49,491 bases of DNA from positions 1 through 49,491 of the forward strand of contig CAZXFG010000001.1 in assembly GCA_964640515.1 (NCBI GenBank). Reading direction: 5' to 3'. This DNA comes from CAZXFG01 sp964640515. Its GTDB lineage: Bacteria; Patescibacteriota; Patescibacteriia; Magasanikbacterales; GWA2-37-8. Positions 31,751 to 39,339 of the stretch are shown piece after piece. The notes under the pieces are model-generated. The model ran no database searches. It was not told the origin of the DNA and was given only the letters and a program-made list of their open reading frames with translations. A program made the position numbers and the translations under genes. Each line of letters starts with the position of its first letter. Position 1 is the stretch's first letter.

Positions 31751-31870
31751 AAAAGAGGAGATATTCTTGAGCAACATATCGGAGCCCCGACCTGGCGTCG
31801 GGGCGAGATCTGAAGTGCGGCTCGCCCGCAGGCGAGACGACACTGTTTGCGAAAGAGTATCTCCTCTTTT
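31751..31870 (-). ncRNA. Structured three-way-junction element, copy B
   Basis: Read on the minus strand. The outer stem AAAAGAGGAGATA (complement of 31858-31870) with 31751-31763 encloses block 1 (31838-31855), hairpin 1 (31820-31837), block 2 (31805-31819), hairpin 2 (31784-31804, GCCCCGAC/GTCGGGGC) and block 3 (31767-31783). The three blocks are identical to copy A at 26681-26766, while hairpin 1, hairpin 2 and the outer stem have different sequences that still pair. It lies 19 bases after the secY stop and doubles as its terminator. Confidence 0.75.
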
Positions 31871-31889
31871 AATTTTTTATAGGACAAAA

Positions 31890-33164
31890 CTAAATCCGGT
31901 CGTATTCATGCATGGTCACCTGCGCGTCCAGCTGTTTCGCCGTTTCAATGGCCACAGCCACCACGATGAGCAAGCTGGTGCCTCCCCAACGGAGAGCTTG
32001 ACTGCCGGAAGCGGTCTGTAAAATCAAAGGCAGAATAGCGATAACACCCAGGAATAAAGCTCCGATCAAATTGACGCGATTAACTGTATCGTGGAGATAC
32101 TTCTCGGTTTCTTTGCCCGGTCTGATACCCGGTATAAAACCGCCCTGGCGCTGTAAATTTTCAGCGATTTTTTGCGGATGAAAGATTACCGCGGTGTAGA
32201 AAAATGTAAAACCAAATACTAATAAGAAATACGCCACCGCATAGAAAGTCTGGTTCTGAAATATGCCAATCACCTGTGTGGCCGCGCCAACGATCCAATC
32301 AGTCTTGGCCCGGGTGAAAAACTGCGCCACCATGGGTGGAAACAAAATCAAAGAAATAGCGAAGATAATCGGGATAACGCCGGCCATATTCACTCGCAAA
32401 GGCAGATGGGAACTGGATCCGCCATAGGTGCGATTCCCGCGCACCTGCTTGGCGTAATTCACCGGAATGTTGCGCTGGCCTTCACTGATAAACACTACGC
32501 CCACCACGGTCGCCACCGCGATTACACCGAAAAAGATAAAGGTATAAAGGTCGGAAGGGTTATAGTTAATTAAGGCGTTCCTAACCGCTCCCGGAATACT
32601 GGCCACGATACCGGCAAAAATCAAAAGAGAGATGCCGTTGCCAATCTTCTTTTCCGAGATCAATTCACCCAGCCACATCAAAAACATCGTGCCGCCGCTG
32701 ATCGTAATCATGATAGTCGCCAATCTAAAAGTATTCAAATCGGTGATAATCGGGCGGGCTGAACCAGACAATAATTTAATCATGGCGTAGGATTGCAAAA
32801 AAGCCAAAGGCACGGTCAGCCAACGAGTATACATGTTGATTTTTTGCTGGCCATATTCACCTTCTTTAGATAATTCTTCCAACTTAGGCACGATCATGGC
32901 CAAAAGCTGGAAAATAATAGAGGAGGTGATATACGGCCCCACGCCTAACATGACTATAGAAAAATTCTCCATAGTGCCGCCGGAGAAAACATTAAGCATT
33001 CCCAAAATCTGATTACCTTCCAGAAACTGCCTTAAATTGGCCAGATTAACTCCGGGCACAGGAATATGGGCCACTAAACGAAAAATAACCAGCATGGACA
33101 AAACAAAAAGAATCTTATTTCTAATGTCATTAATCGCCCAAGCTTGTTTAATGCGATCCCACAT
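31890..33164 (-). CDS. secY: Protein translocase subunit SecY
   Basis: 424 aa with ten TM helices, the channel of the Sec translocon. Recognisable segments include the N-terminal KILFVLSMLVIFRLVAHIPVPG split around helix 1, the plug region after GILNVFSGG-like LGMLNVFSGG, NGISLLIFAGIV and the C-terminal cytoplasmic loop with RQGGFIPGIRPGKETE, which contacts SecA and the ribosome. It follows rplO by 30 bases as in most bacteria. Adk does not follow directly; the structured element and the small-ORF unit intervene. Confidence 0.98.
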   Translation of the reverse strand: MWDRIKQAWAINDIRNKILFVLSMLVIFRLVAHIPVPGVNLANLRQFLEGNQILGMLNVFSGGTMENFSIVMLGVGPYITSSIIFQLLAMIVPKLEELSKEGEYGQQKINMYTRWLTVPLAFLQSYAMIKLLSGSARPIITDLNTFRLATIMITISGGTMFLMWLGELISEKKIGNGISLLIFAGIVASIPGAVRNALINYNPSDLYTFIFFGVIAVATVVGVVFISEGQRNIPVNYAKQVRGNRTYGGSSSHLPLRVNMAGVIPIIFAISLILFPPMVAQFFTRAKTDWIVGAATQVIGIFQNQTFYAVAYFLLVFGFTFFYTAVIFHPQKIAENLQRQGGFIPGIRPGKETEKYLHDTVNRVNLIGALFLGVIAILPLILQTASGSQALRWGGTSLLIVVAVAIETAKQLDAQVTMHEYDRI

Positions 33165-33194
33165 AAAAATTAGATAATGTATATATCTTACACC

Positions 33195-33635
33195 CTACTT
33201 CACTTCCCCGCCAAGAGCCTTGATTTTTTCAGCCACAGTTTTAGTGGTCTTAATACCCGTCACAATCAACTTTTTAGTCAGTTCACCCTTGAACAATATC
33301 TTAGCCGTCTTAGCGTTGACGCCGATAATTTTTTTCTCTTTTAAAGACGCTATATCCACCGTATCCCCGGCTTTAAATACTTTGTCCAATTGACTCAAGT
33401 AAACCTCGGCCGGTTTTTCGGCTAAACTGCGGAATCCGCGCAACTTAGGAGTGGATTGCAACAACCTCTTAAAAGCTTTTAATCGCAGACCGCTGCCCCC
33501 GCCCGAACGAGCGGTTTGGCCCTTTCCGCCGCGAGTAGAAAAAGTGCCGTGCCCGGAGGCATTGCCGCGGCCGATTCTTTTCACGCGATGTTTAGCTCCG
33601 CGAGCCGGTTTAAGTGTGTGTGCTTGTAATTTCAT
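33195..33635 (-). CDS. rplO: Ribosomal protein L15 (uL15)
   Basis: 146 aa, a large-subunit protein. The Gly/Arg-rich N-terminal extension KRIGRGNASGHGTFSTRGGKG reaches into 23S rRNA; the C-terminal globular domain is complete. It starts only 5 bases from the rpsE stop, the place where rpmD (L30) sits in most bacteria, so L30 is absent from this locus. Confidence 0.98.
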   Translation of the reverse strand: MKLQAHTLKPARGAKHRVKRIGRGNASGHGTFSTRGGKGQTARSGGGSGLRLKAFKRLLQSTPKLRGFRSLAEKPAEVYLSQLDKVFKAGDTVDIASLKEKKIIGVNAKTAKILFKGELTKKLIVTGIKTTKTVAEKIKALGGEVK

Positions 33636-33640
33636 AAAAA

Positions 33641-34222
33641 TTAAGAAGTTGTTTTCTTTTTAATTTTAACAATTTTATCGCTCGGATCTTCTACTTCTAT
33701 TTTTACTTGCACTTCCGGCGGGACAGGCGTTGCTTTGGTCGTATGCCTCTTGAATTGATTCAAAGCGTCAAAAGTGGCTTTAACTATCAAAATCTTGTCT
33801 TTTGTGCGGCTCAAAATCTTAGAAGACACATTGGGGATGCCGGCTAATTCCAAAACCGCGCGCACGGCTCCGCCGGCGATAATACCAGAACCGCGAGGAG
33901 CCGGCTTTAACATCACCCGAGCAGACTTAAATTTACTCTCCACCCAATGCGGTATGGTTTCATTAACAATCGGCACGGAAATAAAATTCTTTTTGGCCTG
34001 ATGCACCGCTTTTTCCACGCCTAACTGCACATCCTTGCCTTTGGCAACACCATAAGCCACTCTTCCCTTGCGGTCGCCCAAAATCACACAAACGCGAAAA
34101 CTCAAATGCTTGCCGCCTTCGGTGACACGAGTTACACGAGACAAATCCAAAATATATTGGTCAAAGGCCGGTTTTTCATCTTGTGGCCGACCGCCTCTTT
34201 TGTTGCGCATCATTTTATTCAT
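33641..34222 (-). CDS. rpsE: Ribosomal protein S5 (uS5)
   Basis: 193 aa from the ATG at 34222. The dsRBD-like N-domain (about 25-90) and the C-domain with APRGSGIIAGGAVRAVLELAG are both clear. S5 shapes decoding accuracy and mRNA entry. A Lys-rich tail extends beyond the usual end. Earlier in-frame ATG (34249) adds MIVSSLISI and is not favoured. A palindrome at 34244-34261 lies in the 86-base gap to rplR, the largest gap inside the cluster. Confidence 0.97.
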   Translation of the reverse strand: MNKMMRNKRGGRPQDEKPAFDQYILDLSRVTRVTEGGKHLSFRVCVILGDRKGRVAYGVAKGKDVQLGVEKAVHQAKKNFISVPIVNETIPHWVESKFKSARVMLKPAPRGSGIIAGGAVRAVLELAGIPNVSSKILSRTKDKILIVKATFDALNQFKRHTTKATPVPPEVQVKIEVEDPSDKIVKIKKKTTS

Positions 34223-34243
34223 AATCGAAATGAGTGAGGAAAC

Positions 34244-34261
34244 AATCAAATGTATTTGATT
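34244..34261. repeat. Perfect 8+2+8 palindrome upstream of rpsE
   Basis: AATCAAAT, GT, ATTTGATT, about 22 bases before the rpsE start. It is an AT-rich operator-like palindrome or a weak hairpin; a minus-strand TATAAT lies further upstream near 34272. Confidence 0.4.
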
Positions 34262-34308
34262 ATTTTCGAACGAATGAGATTATACCGTAAATATACTTAA
34301 TATATATT

Positions 34309-34677
34309 TTAAAATTGTAAACCGCCGGCGCGAGCGCCTTCAGCTACGGCTTTCACCCGGCCATGATATTTATACCCGCCTCTATCAAACACCACTTTTT
34401 CAATGCCTTTGGCTTTGGCTTTCTCCGCAATCAATTGGCCCAACTTTAAGGCTGCTTCGCTCTTCTTCACACCCGGTTTGACGCCGGCTTCACGGCTGGA
34501 GGCATAGCATAAAGTACGCCCTGTCACATCATCTATCAACTGCGCGACCATGCCTCGCAAACTGCGGTATACTGACAAACGAGGGCGTTCAGCCGTGCCT
34601 TTCACCACTGCGCGCACTCTTCGGTGGCGTTGCGCGCGCAAACCTTCTCCGGCTTTATTGTTAATCAATCTTTTCAT
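34309..34677 (-). CDS. rplR: Ribosomal protein L18 (uL18)
   Basis: 122 aa, binds 5S rRNA in the central protuberance. The motif RPRLSVYRSLRGMVAQLIDD and the C-terminal FDRGGYKYHGRVKAVAEGAR are diagnostic. The N-terminus is Arg-rich (RLINNKAGEGLRAQRHRRVR). Position between rplF and rpsE is canonical. Confidence 0.98.
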   Translation of the reverse strand: MKRLINNKAGEGLRAQRHRRVRAVVKGTAERPRLSVYRSLRGMVAQLIDDVTGRTLCYASSREAGVKPGVKKSEAALKLGQLIAEKAKAKGIEKVVFDRGGYKYHGRVKAVAEGARAGGLQF

Positions 34678-34695
34678 AAAATTTTTATTAGCTCT

Positions 34696-35247
34696 TTAAG
34701 CGGCAGATGACTTAGCAGCTGTTTTTCCGGCCTTTCGTCTCAATACTTCATCTAAATACTTAACGCCTTTTCCTTTATAGGGCTCCGGTTTGCGTAAAGC
34801 GCGAATTTCGGCCGCCACCGCCCCAACCAACTGCCTGTCTATTCCCTCAATGGTAATAATATTTTTTTCTACGGTAAACTTAATACCATCCGGAGCTTTA
34901 AAAAAAACAGGATGAGTAAAACCCAGTTCCAAATTTAAATCGGCGCCTTTCAAACCCACTTTGAAACCAACCCCGTTCACTTCCAATTGTTTTTTAAATC
35001 CCTGGGTCACGCCGGTAATCATATTCTCAATTAAACTGGAAAAGGTGCCCCACAAAGCGCGGTCATCGGTGCTTTTCTCATTGGCCACATTCACGCTAAT
35101 CTGGCCGTCTTTGATTGTTACGGTAACTCGCGGATGAATAACCAAAGACAACTGGCCTTTCGGTCCCTTTACCAACAGCTGATTATCTTTCAATTCAGCT
35201 GTAACTCCGCCGGACAGCGCCCTTACTTTTTTACCTATGCGTGACAT
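34696..35247 (-). CDS. rplF: Ribosomal protein L6 (uL6)
   Basis: 183 aa, two homologous domains near the GTPase-associated centre. MSRIGKKV is the family N-terminus, which fixes the start at 35247 (an ATG at 35286 overlaps rpsH and is rejected). The C-terminal RNA-binding signature appears as LRKPEPYKGKGVKYLDE. A short Ala/Lys tail follows. Confidence 0.98.
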   Translation of the reverse strand: MSRIGKKVRALSGGVTAELKDNQLLVKGPKGQLSLVIHPRVTVTIKDGQISVNVANEKSTDDRALWGTFSSLIENMITGVTQGFKKQLEVNGVGFKVGLKGADLNLELGFTHPVFFKAPDGIKFTVEKNIITIEGIDRQLVGAVAAEIRALRKPEPYKGKGVKYLDEVLRRKAGKTAAKSSAA

Positions 35248-35270
35248 ATCTTTACGATTAGTTTTGAAAA

Positions 35271-35657
35271 TTAATAGATCTCGCAAAGCAACTCTCCGCC
35301 TACTTTGGCTCGCCGCGTCTCGCCATCGGTTAATATCCCCTTGGGCGTGGACAAAATGGCCAAACCAAAACCATTCAAAATTTTACCGATTGCGTCTTTT
35401 TTTACATATTGGCGCGCTCCGGGACGGCTAATTCTCTTCAAATGCCTGATGGCCGGTAAACCATTGTCGTATTTTAAATTCAGAATGATAACCGGATGCT
35501 TATCTTGAGCTGATTCGGCTTTGGCCAAATACCCCTCGCGCACCAAAATATTGGCAATGGTCATTTTAATTTTGGAATAAGGCAACACCACCTCTTTTTT
35601 TCGCACTTGAGAGGCGTTTCTAATCCTTGTTAACATGTCGGCGATTGGATCAGTCAT
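35271..35657 (-). CDS. rpsH: Ribosomal protein S8 (uS8)
   Basis: 128 aa, a primary 16S rRNA binder in the platform. The N-terminal TDPIADMLTRIRNA is near-invariant. The C-terminal STPKGILTDGEARR-like segment reads STPKGILTDGETRRAKVGGE. The second of two adjacent ATG codons is taken because the family begins MTDPIADM. Confidence 0.98.
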   Translation of the reverse strand: MTDPIADMLTRIRNASQVRKKEVVLPYSKIKMTIANILVREGYLAKAESAQDKHPVIILNLKYDNGLPAIRHLKRISRPGARQYVKKDAIGKILNGFGLAILSTPKGILTDGETRRAKVGGELLCEIY

Positions 35658-35711
35658 CATACTTATAATTTTGATTATCTTTATTTTTATTATTGAAATA
35701 AATGATATCTC

Positions 35712-35897
35712 TTACCAGCTACTCTTCCTAATGCCCGGGATTTTACCGGCGTTAGCCAATTCGCGGAAACAGATGCGGCACAAACCAAAATCCCTGATAA
35801 AACCATGCCGGCGTCCGCACTTCCAACATCTGTTAACGATCCGGCTGGAAAATTTTGGTTTACGATTAGATTTAGCAATTTGCGCTTGTGTAGCCAT
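35712..35897 (-). CDS. rpsN: Ribosomal protein S14, zinc-binding type (uS14)
   Basis: 61 aa. The short Zn form has CWKCGRRHGFIRDFGLCRIC, two CxxC pairs that hold one zinc ion. It belongs to the 30S head. A 66-codon ORF from 35912 adds MLSKF; the shorter start gives the usual 61 aa. It starts 4 bases after the rplE stop. Confidence 0.97.
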   Translation of the reverse strand: MATQAQIAKSNRKPKFSSRIVNRCWKCGRRHGFIRDFGLCRICFRELANAGKIPGIRKSSW

Positions 35898-35901
35898 AAA
35901 T

Positions 35902-36444
35902 TTACTTAACAAAAGGAAAACCCATGTGAGTTAACAATGCCTTGCCTTCTTCCTTGTTTTTAGCCGTAGTATTAACTATTATCTGCAGGCCATGAATTTT
36001 ATCCACGTCTCCGGATTTAACTTCCGGAAAAGCCATGTTTTCCTTAAAACCGATAGTAAAATTCCCTTGGCGATCAAAACCTTTATCTGAAATACCGCGG
36101 AAATCTCGCGTGCGAGGAAAGGTGACTCTTACCAATTTTTCCAAAAAATGAAACATCTTGGGACCGCGCAAAGTTACCACCACCCCGATCTCCATGCCTT
36201 CGCGAATCTTAAAATTGGAAATTGACTGTTTAGCTTTGGCGCGTACCGGCTTCTGACCGGTGATCCTAGACAAAGTTTTTTCCACATTATCAATAAAGCC
36301 GGCTTCTTTGACAAAACGGCCTACTCCGGAGTTTATCACCACTTTAGTTATTTTTGGCGCCTGCATAATGTTTGCATAACCAAATAACTTTTGCAAAACC
36401 GGCGCCACTTCTTTGACATATTTTTCGTGAAAATTTGCTTTCAT
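35902..36444 (-). CDS. rplE: Ribosomal protein L5 (uL5)
   Basis: 180 aa, 5S rRNA-binding protein of the central protuberance. Typical segments: KITKVVINSGVGRFV, ITGQKPVRAKAKQSISNFKIR and RDFRGISDKGFDRQGN. The start at 36444 gives the standard length and a 7-base gap to rplX; an ATG at 36459 would overlap rplX. Confidence 0.97.
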   Translation of the reverse strand: MKANFHEKYVKEVAPVLQKLFGYANIMQAPKITKVVINSGVGRFVKEAGFIDNVEKTLSRITGQKPVRAKAKQSISNFKIREGMEIGVVVTLRGPKMFHFLEKLVRVTFPRTRDFRGISDKGFDRQGNFTIGFKENMAFPEVKSGDVDKIHGLQIIVNTTAKNKEEGKALLTHMGFPFVK

Positions 36445-36451
36445 AAACATT

Positions 36452-36760
36452 TTATTCAATAATTTCCTTGCATTGGCGACAAAGGCGTTTTTTTTCTTTG
36501 GCTTCCATCTTAAAACCTACTCGGGCGGCCTTGCTGCAACGCGGACAAAGCAACATAACCTTGCTCATTGCCATCGGTCCGGCCAATTCCAAACGCTGAC
36601 CCTTCTCACCTTGTTTCCGAGCGCGCACATGCCTTTTGATTATATTCAAACCCTCAACCACGACCTTCCGTTCAATCGGAAAAACTTGGATCACTTTACC
36701 GGTTTTGCCCCGATCCTTGCCGCTAAGCACTTTTACTTTGTCGTTGGTTTTTATTTTCAT
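36452..36760 (-). CDS. rplX: Ribosomal protein L24 with C-terminal zinc ribbon (uL24)
   Basis: 102 aa, an assembly initiator of the 50S subunit. The KOW motif KVLSGKDRGKTGKVIQVFP lies at the N-terminus. The C-terminus carries CPRC...CRQC, a Cys4 zinc-ribbon form seen in many bacterial L24 proteins. Confidence 0.97.
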   Translation of the reverse strand: MKIKTNDKVKVLSGKDRGKTGKVIQVFPIERKVVVEGLNIIKRHVRARKQGEKGQRLELAGPMAMSKVMLLCPRCSKAARVGFKMEAKEKKRLCRQCKEIIE

Positions 36761-36773
36761 AAAAAGAAAAAAA

Positions 36774-37145
36774 TTACAAAACTTCTGGAGCCAAAGAAAC
36801 GATTTTCTGAAAACCCTTTACGCGCAATTCTCTGGCCACCGGGCCGAAAATACGCGTGCCTCTTGGTTCTTTGGTTTTTCTATCGATAATCACGCCGGCA
36901 TTTTCACTAAAACGGATATAGGTGCCATCCGCTCGGCGGATTTCCTTGCGTTGGCGCACCACCACTAAATGCACTATTTCGCTTTTCTTCACTAAGCCAT
37001 GCGGCGCCGCTTCTTTAACCGTACCCGTGACTATATCTCCGATATTGGCATATCTTTTTCTATAGCCGCCCAAAACTCTAAAACACTGCACTTTTTTAGC
37101 GCCGGTATTATCCGCTACGGTTAACATGCTACGATGTTGAATCAT
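36774..37145 (-). CDS. rplN: Ribosomal protein L14 (uL14)
   Basis: 123 aa, at the subunit interface. MIQHRSMLTVADNTGAKK and the RGTRIFGPVARELR signature near the C-terminus are close to invariant. Normal length and canonical place between rplX and rpsQ. Confidence 0.98.
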   Translation of the reverse strand: MIQHRSMLTVADNTGAKKVQCFRVLGGYRKRYANIGDIVTGTVKEAAPHGLVKKSEIVHLVVVRQRKEIRRADGTYIRFSENAGVIIDRKTKEPRGTRIFGPVARELRVKGFQKIVSLAPEVL

Positions 37146-37167
37146 ACAAGGACTTTTATCTTTATAA

Positions 37168-37425
37168 TTATTTTAGAATCTCGGCCAGATACCATCTTTT
37201 GGTTTTGGACAACGGCCGGCTCTCTATAAATTTTACTTTATCCCCCACTTTCGCTTCGCCCTTTTCATCGTGCACATGATATTTCTTGCTCACTCGAAAA
37301 TATTTATCATATTTCGCGTGTTGCTTCATTGTGTTGACTTCAACCACAACCGTTTTCTGCATGGCCGCTTTTACCACTTGACCGATAAAGCTTCTTTTAA
37401 TTTTTTTTGTCGCTGTTTTTTCCAT
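37168..37425 (-). CDS. rpsQ: Ribosomal protein S17 (uS17)
   Basis: 85 aa OB-fold protein binding the 16S 5' domain. GQVVKAAMQKTVVVEV and the RPLSKTKRWYLAEIL end are typical. Only 9 bases separate it from rplP, so there is no room for rpmC (L29), the usual gene at this position. Confidence 0.98.
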   Translation of the reverse strand: MEKTATKKIKRSFIGQVVKAAMQKTVVVEVNTMKQHAKYDKYFRVSKKYHVHDEKGEAKVGDKVKFIESRPLSKTKRWYLAEILK

Positions 37426-37434
37426 AAAAATATT

Positions 37435-37851
37435 TTATTTCATTTTGAGAGAAAATCTGGTTTTAACCCTGATTTTATAGCCGGCTAAATGCATTGCCTC
37501 TTCGGCTGACTCTTTGGTGATGCCGCCCATTTCAAATAAAACCGTACCTGGCTTCACGGGCACGACATAATGGTCCGGAGCCCCTTTCCCTCCGCCCATG
37601 GGCACTTCATTGCCTTTTTTGGTTACCGGTTTGTCAGGGAAAATACGGATCCAAATTTTACCTCCGCGGCGAGTATAGCGGGTCAAAACACGGCGAGCCG
37701 ACTCAATCTCCCGGCTAGTCACCCAACCGGCCTCTTTACTTTTCAAACCAAACTCTCCAAAAGCGACAAAATTGGTCCTGGTGGCCACGCCCATATTTCT
37801 GCGTCGGCCTTTGTGCCATTTACGGTGCGCTACCTTCTTCGGTATTAACAT
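37435..37851 (-). CDS. rplP: Ribosomal protein L16 (uL16)
   Basis: 138 aa, near the A-site and peptidyl transferase centre. MLIPKKVAHRKWHKGRR, the RRGGKIWIRIFPDKPVTKK segment and GGGKGAPDHYVVPVKPG are diagnostic. One base separates it from rpsC. Confidence 0.98.
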   Translation of the reverse strand: MLIPKKVAHRKWHKGRRRNMGVATRTNFVAFGEFGLKSKEAGWVTSREIESARRVLTRYTRRGGKIWIRIFPDKPVTKKGNEVPMGGGKGAPDHYVVPVKPGTVLFEMGGITKESAEEAMHLAGYKIRVKTRFSLKMK

Positions 37852-37852
37852 A

Positions 37853-38542
37853 TTATTTTCTTAAGCTTTTTTTATCTTCCTCTTTTTTCTCAAATTTATC
37901 CTTACGCCCGAAAGATTCTCCGTGATAAACCCAAACTTTCACTCCAATTTTACCGTAAAGAGTATGGGCCTCCACTAACGCGTAATCTACATCGCTACGC
38001 AAAGTAATCAAAGACATTTTACCGGCGCTCAAGACCTCGCGGCGGGCGATTTCCACTCCATTCAAACGGCCGGCCATTTTAATTTTTACCCCCTTGGCGC
38101 CCGCGGCCATCACTTTTTCCAAAACTTTTTTCATCACTCGACGGAACGGCCTGCGATTCTCAATCTCTTCCACCGCGCTTTGCGCCACCACTTGGGCGGA
38201 TAAAGCCGGCGACTTCAACGGCATGACATTCAATTTTACTTTCAATTTACAGCCCAGAATTTTCTTCTCAATCTCTTTTCTGATTACATCCAATTCCTGA
38301 CCGCTCCGGCCGATAATCATGCCGGGTTTAGCCGCCAAAATATTTACTGTTAATTCTTTAGGACCGCGTTCAATGCCGATAGCGTCCACCCCGGCGCTTT
38401 TTAATTTCTTGCCTAAATAATCACGAATGGATACCTCCTGTTTCAAAAACAAAGGCATCCGGTCTTTTTTAGCGAACCATTTAGAATCCCAGGTATAAAT
38501 CAGGGGTAAGCGATGTATTGTCGGATGGACTTTGTGACCCAT
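37853..38542 (-). CDS. rpsC: Ribosomal protein S3 (uS3)
   Basis: 229 aa. An N-terminal KH type II domain with the GRSG loop (PGMIIGRSGQELDVIRKEI) and the C-terminal domain forming the mRNA entry tunnel (GRLNGVEIARRE...GKIGVKVWVYHGE). The C-terminal tail is Lys/Glu-rich. MGHKVHP is the family start. Confidence 0.98.
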   Translation of the reverse strand: MGHKVHPTIHRLPLIYTWDSKWFAKKDRMPLFLKQEVSIRDYLGKKLKSAGVDAIGIERGPKELTVNILAAKPGMIIGRSGQELDVIRKEIEKKILGCKLKVKLNVMPLKSPALSAQVVAQSAVEEIENRRPFRRVMKKVLEKVMAAGAKGVKIKMAGRLNGVEIARREVLSAGKMSLITLRSDVDYALVEAHTLYGKIGVKVWVYHGESFGRKDKFEKKEEDKKSLRK

Positions 38543-38567
38543 ATTGATAAAAAATCAAAATGCAAAA

Positions 38568-38960
38568 CTATTTTTTAATTGACTTTTCCTCTTTAATTTC
38601 TTTTTTCTCCTCTTTTTGTTTCTTTTCCATAACAGTCAGAAATAAATTGATATGACTGGTTCGTTCACGAATCGGAGTGGCGCGGCCATGGGCTTTGGGC
38701 ATCCAGCGTTTCAAACTCGGGCCGCCATCCACGGTTATTCTAGCCACTCTTAAATCTTCCACGGATAAAGAATAATTATGCTTGGCGTTGGCCACAGCCG
38801 ATTCTAATAATTTTTTAATCGGGCGAGCGGCTTCTTTATTTAATAATGATAAAACATCCAAAGCTCGTGATACTTTTTTACCGCGAATCAAATCAGCGAC
38901 CAAACGCGCTTTGCGCGGTCCGCAACGGAGAAATTTTAATTTGGCTGTGACTTCCTGCAT
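38568..38960 (-). CDS. rplV: Ribosomal protein L22 (uL22)
   Basis: 130 aa. It lines the exit tunnel. LRCGPRKARLVADLIRGKKV at the N-terminus and the tunnel beta-hairpin WMPKAHGRATPIRERTSHI are clear. A Lys/Glu-rich extension of about 18 residues follows the normal end. Confidence 0.98.
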   Translation of the reverse strand: MQEVTAKLKFLRCGPRKARLVADLIRGKKVSRALDVLSLLNKEAARPIKKLLESAVANAKHNYSLSVEDLRVARITVDGGPSLKRWMPKAHGRATPIRERTSHINLFLTVMEKKQKEEKKEIKEEKSIKK

Positions 38961-38972
38961 ATTGCAAAATTA

Positions 38973-39329
38973 TTACTTTTTAGGCGCGGCCGGGGCGGCT
39001 TTAGCCGGAGTCGCCGCTACAGATGGCGCGCCAGCTTTGGCTGTTTCAGCGGACACCTGATCTTTGGCCATTTTACCCCCATGTTTAACAAATTTTCTAG
39101 TTGGAGAGAATTCACCCAAACGATGCCCAACCTTATTTTCATCAACAAACACGGAAATAAAATCCTTGCCATTATGCACCAAAAATGTCAGGCCCACCAT
39201 TTCCGGAGAAATAACGCAAGCCCGAGACCAAGTCTTAATGGGTATAAACTTTTTATTCGCCCGCATTTTCAAAACCTTCTCTAGCAAGCGAGGATCAATA
39301 TACGAGCCTTTTTTTAAACTTCTGGACAT
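38973..39329 (-). CDS. rpsS: Ribosomal protein S19 with C-terminal Ala/Pro tail (uS19)
   Basis: 118 aa against about 92 for typical S19. MSRSLKKGSYIDPRLL, KTWSRACVISPEMVG and LGEFSPTRKFVKHG are standard. The last ~28 residues are Ala/Pro/Lys-rich low complexity and should project from the 30S head. Confidence 0.97.
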   Translation of the reverse strand: MSRSLKKGSYIDPRLLEKVLKMRANKKFIPIKTWSRACVISPEMVGLTFLVHNGKDFISVFVDENKVGHRLGEFSPTRKFVKHGGKMAKDQVSAETAKAGAPSVAATPAKAAPAAPKK

Positions 39330-39339
39330 AAAAATTTAA

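Noticed and set aside
31538..31889. CRISPR array in the repeat cluster
   Set aside because: The repeats are palindromes of different families, not equal direct repeats with spacers, and no cas gene is nearby.
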